A stretch of 8,934 nucleotides of DNA from positions 1 through 8,934 of the forward strand of contig JAGABK010000113.1 in the NCBI GenBank assembly GCA_017614625.1, read 5' to 3'. Below are positions 5,749-8,934 of this stretch, piece by piece (the first letter of the stretch is position 1; each line of letters opens with the position of its first letter). Source of the DNA: Spirochaetales bacterium. Lineage in GTDB: Bacteria > Spirochaetota > Spirochaetia > Sphaerochaetales > Sphaerochaetaceae. The notes under the pieces were generated by a model, which saw nothing but the letters and a program-made list of their open reading frames with translations, had not been told where the DNA came from and searched no databases. The position numbers were made by a program, and so were the translations under genes.

Positions 5749-7179
5749 AATCAGAGAGATTTTCTTGAACGGATGTATGTCCAGGGGATTGGTCTCCCAA
5801 CCGGAGACCAGGTCCTTTCTGACGAAATTCGTCGCGAATGCAGTGGACATCGGAATCACGACACCTGAATCAAGCAGAATCTGCTCGGCCTGAAGCAGCA
5901 GGGCCGTGCGGCTTTCCGCGTCCGAAGCTCTGGCCGCTTCGTCCAGCAGGGCGTCGAAGGCGCTGTCGCTGTAGTTTGCAAGGTTGTAGGAGCTGTCGGA
6001 GCGGAACATCTGCAAAAAGGCCATGGGGTCCAGATAGTCGGCGATCCATGTGATGGTGCAGAAGTCGTAGGGGTTCTCCTCGGGGACCGAGGCGAAAAGC
6101 GTGACGGGCACCGTGTTCAGGACAACTGTGATTCCGAGGGCGCGAGACCACAATGATGCAATCAGCTCGGCCACTGTGGCGTTCTGGGCGCCGCGGGTGA
6201 CGGCCATGTTTATCATGGGAAGGTAGCGCTGGCCGTACGGATAGCCGCCTTCCTCGAGATAGCGTGTGATCTCGGTGCTGATGTCGGCTTCAAGGCCGCT
6301 GTCTGGTACGAGGGACGTCGATTCGATCAGGCTGCCCTGGAGGCTTCTGACGATGTCCCAGGGGATGACTGCGATCAGGGCCTTGCGGATGTTCTCGTCG
6401 GCGTAGGCTCCGTCCTTGGCGCTGAAGTAGAAGAACGTCGTCGCATAGAGGCGCGAGAGCACCATGTAGTCCGATGCGTCGTCGACCGCCGCCATTGACC
6501 AATGAGCCGTTCCGTCCAGGAGCATCGGTCCGAGGTTGTCGCCGAGGAGGATGTCGACATAGTCCGTTTCCACTTTGTCCCAGTAGTAGGGATTTCGTCT
6601 GAGCCTGATCTGCTGCGCGTCCTGGCCCAGGAGCGTGTAGGCTCCGCTGTAGGACGTGGTGTCCTTTATGGCGGCGAGGCAGGGCTGGCAGAGAAGGCTG
6701 GGAAGGTAGGGCACCGGGTTTGTCAGGCGCACCGTCAGAGTCCTGCTGTCCGGCGTGCCCAGATCCAGGGACCCGTCATCGAGCCTTGCTATGAAGCTGG
6801 TGTTGCTGGCAAGCGGGCCGTCCTTCATGTAGTTCCAGGACTCGGCGAAGGTCTCGGAGGTGATGTAGGTTCCGTCCGAGAAGCGGGCGTTTCTGAGTTT
6901 GAAGGTCCAGAGAAGGCCGTCCTCGGAGACGCTGTAGCTTTCTGCAAGGCACGGGATGGCCTCGCTTGTCTGCCAGTCGTACTCGAAGAGTCCGTCGTAG
7001 AGGTTGAGCATGATGACGATGCTGTTGCTGTCGGATGCGGTGTAGGGATTGAGGATTATCTCGTCCTTGCCGGGATCCATGAGGATATTGAGGTGCTCTG
7101 CCTGCGACATCGCGAAGGCCGAGCTTGCGGCGATTGCCATGAGAAGCACCGCCATGACTTTGAACAACAGCTTTTTCAT
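5740..7179 (-). CDS. Family 5 extracellular solute-binding protein (peptide ABC transporter type)
   Basis: Predicted periplasmic substrate-binding component of an oligopeptide/dipeptide-type ABC transporter. The start at 7179 is chosen because it gives a classical signal peptide: MKKLLFK, a hydrophobic core to about residue 18, then SSAFA with predicted cleavage after Ala23. There is no lipobox cysteine, so it should be soluble rather than a lipoprotein. The mature protein shows SBP_bac_5 landmarks: LNPYTASDSNSIVIMLNLYDGLFEYD, LAESYSVSEDGLLWTFKLRNARFSDGT, ADENIRKAL and a late YDFCTITWIADYLDPMAFLQMF. The 479 residues are somewhat short for OppA. No permease or ATPase gene is nearby, so the ligand and transporter are unknown. 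No Shine-Dalgarno precedes the ATG. The upstream in-frame extension to 7668 is antisense to rsmE and is not used. Confidence 0.9.
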   Translation of the reverse strand: MKKLLFKVMAVLLMAIAASSAFAMSQAEHLNILMDPGKDEIILNPYTASDSNSIVIMLNLYDGLFEYDWQTSEAIPCLAESYSVSEDGLLWTFKLRNARFSDGTYITSETFAESWNYMKDGPLASNTSFIARLDDGSLDLGTPDSRTLTVRLTNPVPYLPSLLCQPCLAAIKDTTSYSGAYTLLGQDAQQIRLRRNPYYWDKVETDYVDILLGDNLGPMLLDGTAHWSMAAVDDASDYMVLSRLYATTFFYFSAKDGAYADENIRKALIAVIPWDIVRSLQGSLIESTSLVPDSGLEADISTEITRYLEEGGYPYGQRYLPMINMAVTRGAQNATVAELIASLWSRALGITVVLNTVPVTLFASVPEENPYDFCTITWIADYLDPMAFLQMFRSDSSYNLANYSDSAFDALLDEAARASDAESRTALLLQAEQILLDSGVVIPMSTAFATNFVRKDLVSGWETNPLDIHPFKKISLISD

Positions 7180-7215
7180 ACCGGTAAATGGAATGTTATA
7201 CCAAATAATACCGGT
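7178..7215. repeat. Two ATACCGGT boxes exactly 30 bp apart, candidate operator
   Basis: ATACCGGT occurs at 7178-7185 and 7208-7215. Each contains the palindrome ACCGGT. The pair brackets the -10 box of the solute-binding gene: one box overlaps its start codon, the other lies in the -10/-35 spacer and upstream. A 30-bp separation is close to three helical turns, so both would lie on the same DNA face. This is suggestive of a repressor site but rests on only two 8-bp matches. Confidence 0.35.
7195..7203 (-). promoter_or_regulatory. Extended -10 promoter of the solute-binding protein gene
   Basis: The minus strand reads TGG-TATAAC (complement of 7195-7203), an extended -10 with 5 of 6 matches to TATAAT. 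TTGAAA (complement of 7216-7221) is a fair -35 but at a short 15-bp spacing. Initiation about 7 bases downstream leaves a leader of only about 8 bases before the ATG at 7179, with no ribosome binding site. Confidence 0.5.
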
Positions 7216-7242
7216 TTTCAACTGTGAAGGTTTTCCCACTTG

Positions 7243-7251
7243 TGGTATGCT
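7243..7251 (+). promoter_or_regulatory. rsmE extended -10 promoter element
   Basis: TGG-TATGCT is an extended -10 element (4 of 6 in the hexamer plus TGn) ending 6 bases before the rsmE ATG at 7258, so the predicted start of transcription is the A of the ATG. No good -35 lies at 17-18 bp spacing, as is common for extended -10 promoters. The 9-mer TGTGGTATG starting at 7241 is shared with the malQ promoter. Confidence 0.5.
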
Positions 7252-7257
7252 TGTCGC

Positions 7258-7980
7258 ATGAACATCATCCTTTTCGACGAAATGCCGCAGGAAAACCTGA
7301 TTCCTCGTTCGGACGAGCGCGCGAAGCACATCATCGAAATCCTCAAGCTGAAGGAGGGCGATGTCTTCCGAATGGGCATCGTAAACCGCAGCGAGGGCGA
7401 GGCCACCGTCAGGGCGGTCACCGAAGAGGGAGTCAGTATTGTCTACGAACCGAAGACAATTCCCGTCCTCTATCCGGTCACGCTTCTGTGCGCGCAGGTC
7501 AGGCCCATATGCATGAAAAGGATCCTCAGGGAGGCGGTGAGCCTGGGCGTCGGAAGGATCGTCCTCTGCGGTTCGGACACCGGCGAGAAGTCCTATCTGA
7601 CCAGCAACCTGTACAAGACCGGCGAGTACCGTGAATACCTGCTTGACGGTGCAATGCAGTCTTCCCATGCTGGTGTACCCGAAGTTTTGTTCTCAGACCA
7701 CGTGAATCAGGCCACCAGAATCATAAACGGCTTCGCCACGGAAAGGACCGACAGGATCATGCTGGACAACGTCACCGGAGCCGTGAACCTGAGCGACGCA
7801 GCCGTTTCCGAAGAGGCCGTCCTTGCCATAGGTCCCGAGCGCGGCTGGTCGGACAGGGAGAGGAAGCTCTTCGTCGAATCCGGCTTCAGGCCCATGCTCC
7901 TGGGCTCGCGTGTCCTCCGTACGGAGACAGCCTGCAGCTGCGGAACGGCGGTGCTCCTTTCAAGGATGGGTCTTCTCTAG
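7258..7980 (+). CDS. rsmE: 16S rRNA (uracil-1498-N3)-methyltransferase
   Basis: SPOUT-class, SAM-dependent enzyme that methylates N3 of U1498 in 16S rRNA. The 240 residues are the normal length. An N-terminal PUA-like domain has ERAKHIIEILKLKEGD near 20-35. The C-terminal knotted methyltransferase domain has KRILREAVSLGVGRIV near 87-102, MQSSHAGVPEV, and the SAM-binding IGPERGWSDRE (191-201) and LGSRVLRTETA (215-225). The family's usual QSGR segment reads QSSHA here, a mild divergence. The start at 7258 is preferred over an ATG six codons earlier, which would put coding sequence across the -10 box. There is no Shine-Dalgarno. It is divergent from the solute-binding gene and convergent with the radical SAM gene 15 bp downstream. 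Confidence 0.93.
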   Translation: MNIILFDEMPQENLIPRSDERAKHIIEILKLKEGDVFRMGIVNRSEGEATVRAVTEEGVSIVYEPKTIPVLYPVTLLCAQVRPICMKRILREAVSLGVGRIVLCGSDTGEKSYLTSNLYKTGEYREYLLDGAMQSSHAGVPEVLFSDHVNQATRIINGFATERTDRIMLDNVTGAVNLSDAAVSEEAVLAIGPERGWSDRERKLFVESGFRPMLLGSRVLRTETACSCGTAVLLSRMGLL

Positions 7981-7990
7981 AAGGTTTTTT
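7972..7990 (+). terminator. Weak possible terminator of rsmE
   Basis: CTTC-TCTA-GAAG forms a 4-bp stem with a 4-base loop spanning the rsmE stop codon, followed one base later by T6 (7985-7990). The U-tract is good but the stem is short, so this would be a weak terminator at best. It lies in the short gap between convergent genes. Confidence 0.3.
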
Positions 7991-7995
7991 ATTCT

Positions 7996-8934
7996 TCAGA
8001 ATCTTCTGATCTTCTCAAAGTAACGGCGCTTCATGTCCTGCTCGAAGTCTGCGTTGCATGCGTACGAGCGGCCCAGGCACGGCTCCCACAGCGAGGGATC
8101 CTCCATGCACAGGTAGAAGAACACCTTCTTCTTCCAGTCGGAGGGGAAGCAGGAGTACAGGTGGGAGAACATGAGCCTCTTGGTCTCCAGGTCGTAGGAG
8201 TATTTTCCTGCCGCCATCTCCAGCGGCATCTGCGTCACGCGGGTGGGGCGTCCGGACTCGCGCAGGGTCCTGAGGTTCTGCTTGGTGAAGGTAAGCGTCC
8301 CGATTCCGACCATGACCGTGCCCTCCGGGTCGATGCTTGAACACAGCTCATCCACAAGTGACTTGTACTCGTCCTCCCAGCCCTTGAAGAAGACCATGGG
8401 ATGGATGTGGAACCCCACAGGATGTCCGGCCTCCTGACAGGCCCTGGCAGCTTTTATGCGGGCCGAAGGCGTGGCTGCAAGGTGCTCTTCCTTCAGGGCC
8501 GGAGTCCTTGCGTTGAGCGACCAGGTGGCCACGATGTTGCGCGGAAGGTCCATGTCTATCCAGTCCGTCCTGGCGCTCTTGGTCTTGAGCTCGACGATCA
8601 CGTCCCCATGTTTTTCCGCGAAGGCCTTCAGGGCCGTCAGGGTTCCGTAGTCGTCGCCCAGAAGGAGCGAGTCCGAGCTCTGCCCGGTCCCGATGTGCCA
8701 GACTCCGTCCTCCAGCTTCATAGTCTCCAGATGCTGCCTCAGGTCCGAAAGGACGCGGATCTCGTTCTGCGAGTAGAAGCTCTGGATGGAGCAGTAGGAG
8801 CAGGCGAAGGCGCACTGCTGGACGGCGTCCAGGGGATTGAGGTTGCAGCACCTGGTCTGCTCGCCGTCGCGCGGGCAGGGACATCGTCCCATGATGCGGT
8901 CTGGGGAGAGGAAGTCGTCGACAATGTCGGGGGC
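7996..8934 (-). CDS. Radical SAM protein, spore photoproduct lyase-like family (5' end beyond window)
   Basis: The frame stays open to the right edge, giving 312 visible residues; the ATG at 8892 is internal or a later start, since the 14 codons upstream (APDIVDDFLSPDRI) also look coding. CAFACSYC (complement of 8791-8814) is the CxxxCxxC radical SAM 4Fe-4S motif. Just before it are four more cysteines, in GRCPCPRDGEQTRCCNL. Downstream segments GIGTLTF, RVTQMPLEMAAGKYSYDLETKRLMFSHLYSCFP and VFFYLCMEDPSLWEPCLG resemble SPL-family radical SAM proteins, which occur widely in bacteria that do not sporulate, with unknown function. Other radical SAM families cannot be excluded. The start and any RBS are outside the window. 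Confidence 0.65.
   Translation of the reverse strand, partial: APDIVDDFLSPDRIMGRCPCPRDGEQTRCCNLNPLDAVQQCAFACSYCSIQSFYSQNEIRVLSDLRQHLETMKLEDGVWHIGTGQSSDSLLLGDDYGTLTALKAFAEKHGDVIVELKTKSARTDWIDMDLPRNIVATWSLNARTPALKEEHLAATPSARIKAARACQEAGHPVGFHIHPMVFFKGWEDEYKSLVDELCSSIDPEGTVMVGIGTLTFTKQNLRTLRESGRPTRVTQMPLEMAAGKYSYDLETKRLMFSHLYSCFPSDWKKKVFFYLCMEDPSLWEPCLGRSYACNADFEQDMKRRYFEKIRRF

Noticed and set aside
7180..7668. N-terminal extension of the solute-binding protein
   Set aside because: Antisense to rsmE, and it would bury a perfect signal peptide internally.

Overview
The window is a compact, gene-dense bacterial chromosome segment. Coding DNA is GC-rich, start codons are all ATG, and stops are mostly TGA. 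I see no mobile element, CRISPR array, tRNA or rRNA. The best guess for the host is a spirochaete (Treponema/Sphaerochaeta-like). This is inference, resting on the carD-ispD-ispF order, which I recall from treponemes, plus the company of a periplasmic peptide-binding protein, MalQ and an SPL-type radical SAM protein. No single gene proves it.

Layout from left to right. (1) Positions 1-41, minus strand: the first 13 codons of an unidentified gene with a good ribosome binding site, preceded by an AT-rich region (42-218) with a perfect 10-bp inverted repeat that looks like an operator. (2) Positions 219-2351, minus strand: a two-gene operon, xpt-guaA, which takes xanthine to XMP to GMP. (3) Positions 2490-4004, minus strand: malQ, a 4-alpha-glucanotransferase, followed by a 12-bp-stem hairpin. 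(4) Positions 4086-5748, plus strand: carD-ispD-ispF, a CarD-family RNA polymerase-binding regulator tightly linked to two consecutively numbered MEP isoprenoid enzymes. (5) Positions 5740-7179, minus strand: a secreted family-5 extracellular solute-binding protein whose 3' end overlaps ispF tail to tail by 9 bp. (6) Positions 7258-7980, plus strand: rsmE, a 16S rRNA methyltransferase. (7) Positions 7996-8934, minus strand: a radical SAM protein resembling the spore photoproduct lyase family, running off the right edge.

The gene content is mostly housekeeping, and I do not see a clear new multi-gene system. The most interesting signals are regulatory. Genes that follow another gene in an operon (guaA, ispD, ispF) have Shine-Dalgarno sequences. 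The genes that follow a promoter directly (carD, malQ, rsmE, the solute-binding protein, probably xpt) have none, and in carD, malQ and rsmE a -10 box ends only 6-7 bases before the ATG, as expected for leaderless mRNAs. Two palindromic operator-like arrangements (around 80-124 and 7178-7215) and extra cysteines next to the radical SAM motif are the other points worth checking.
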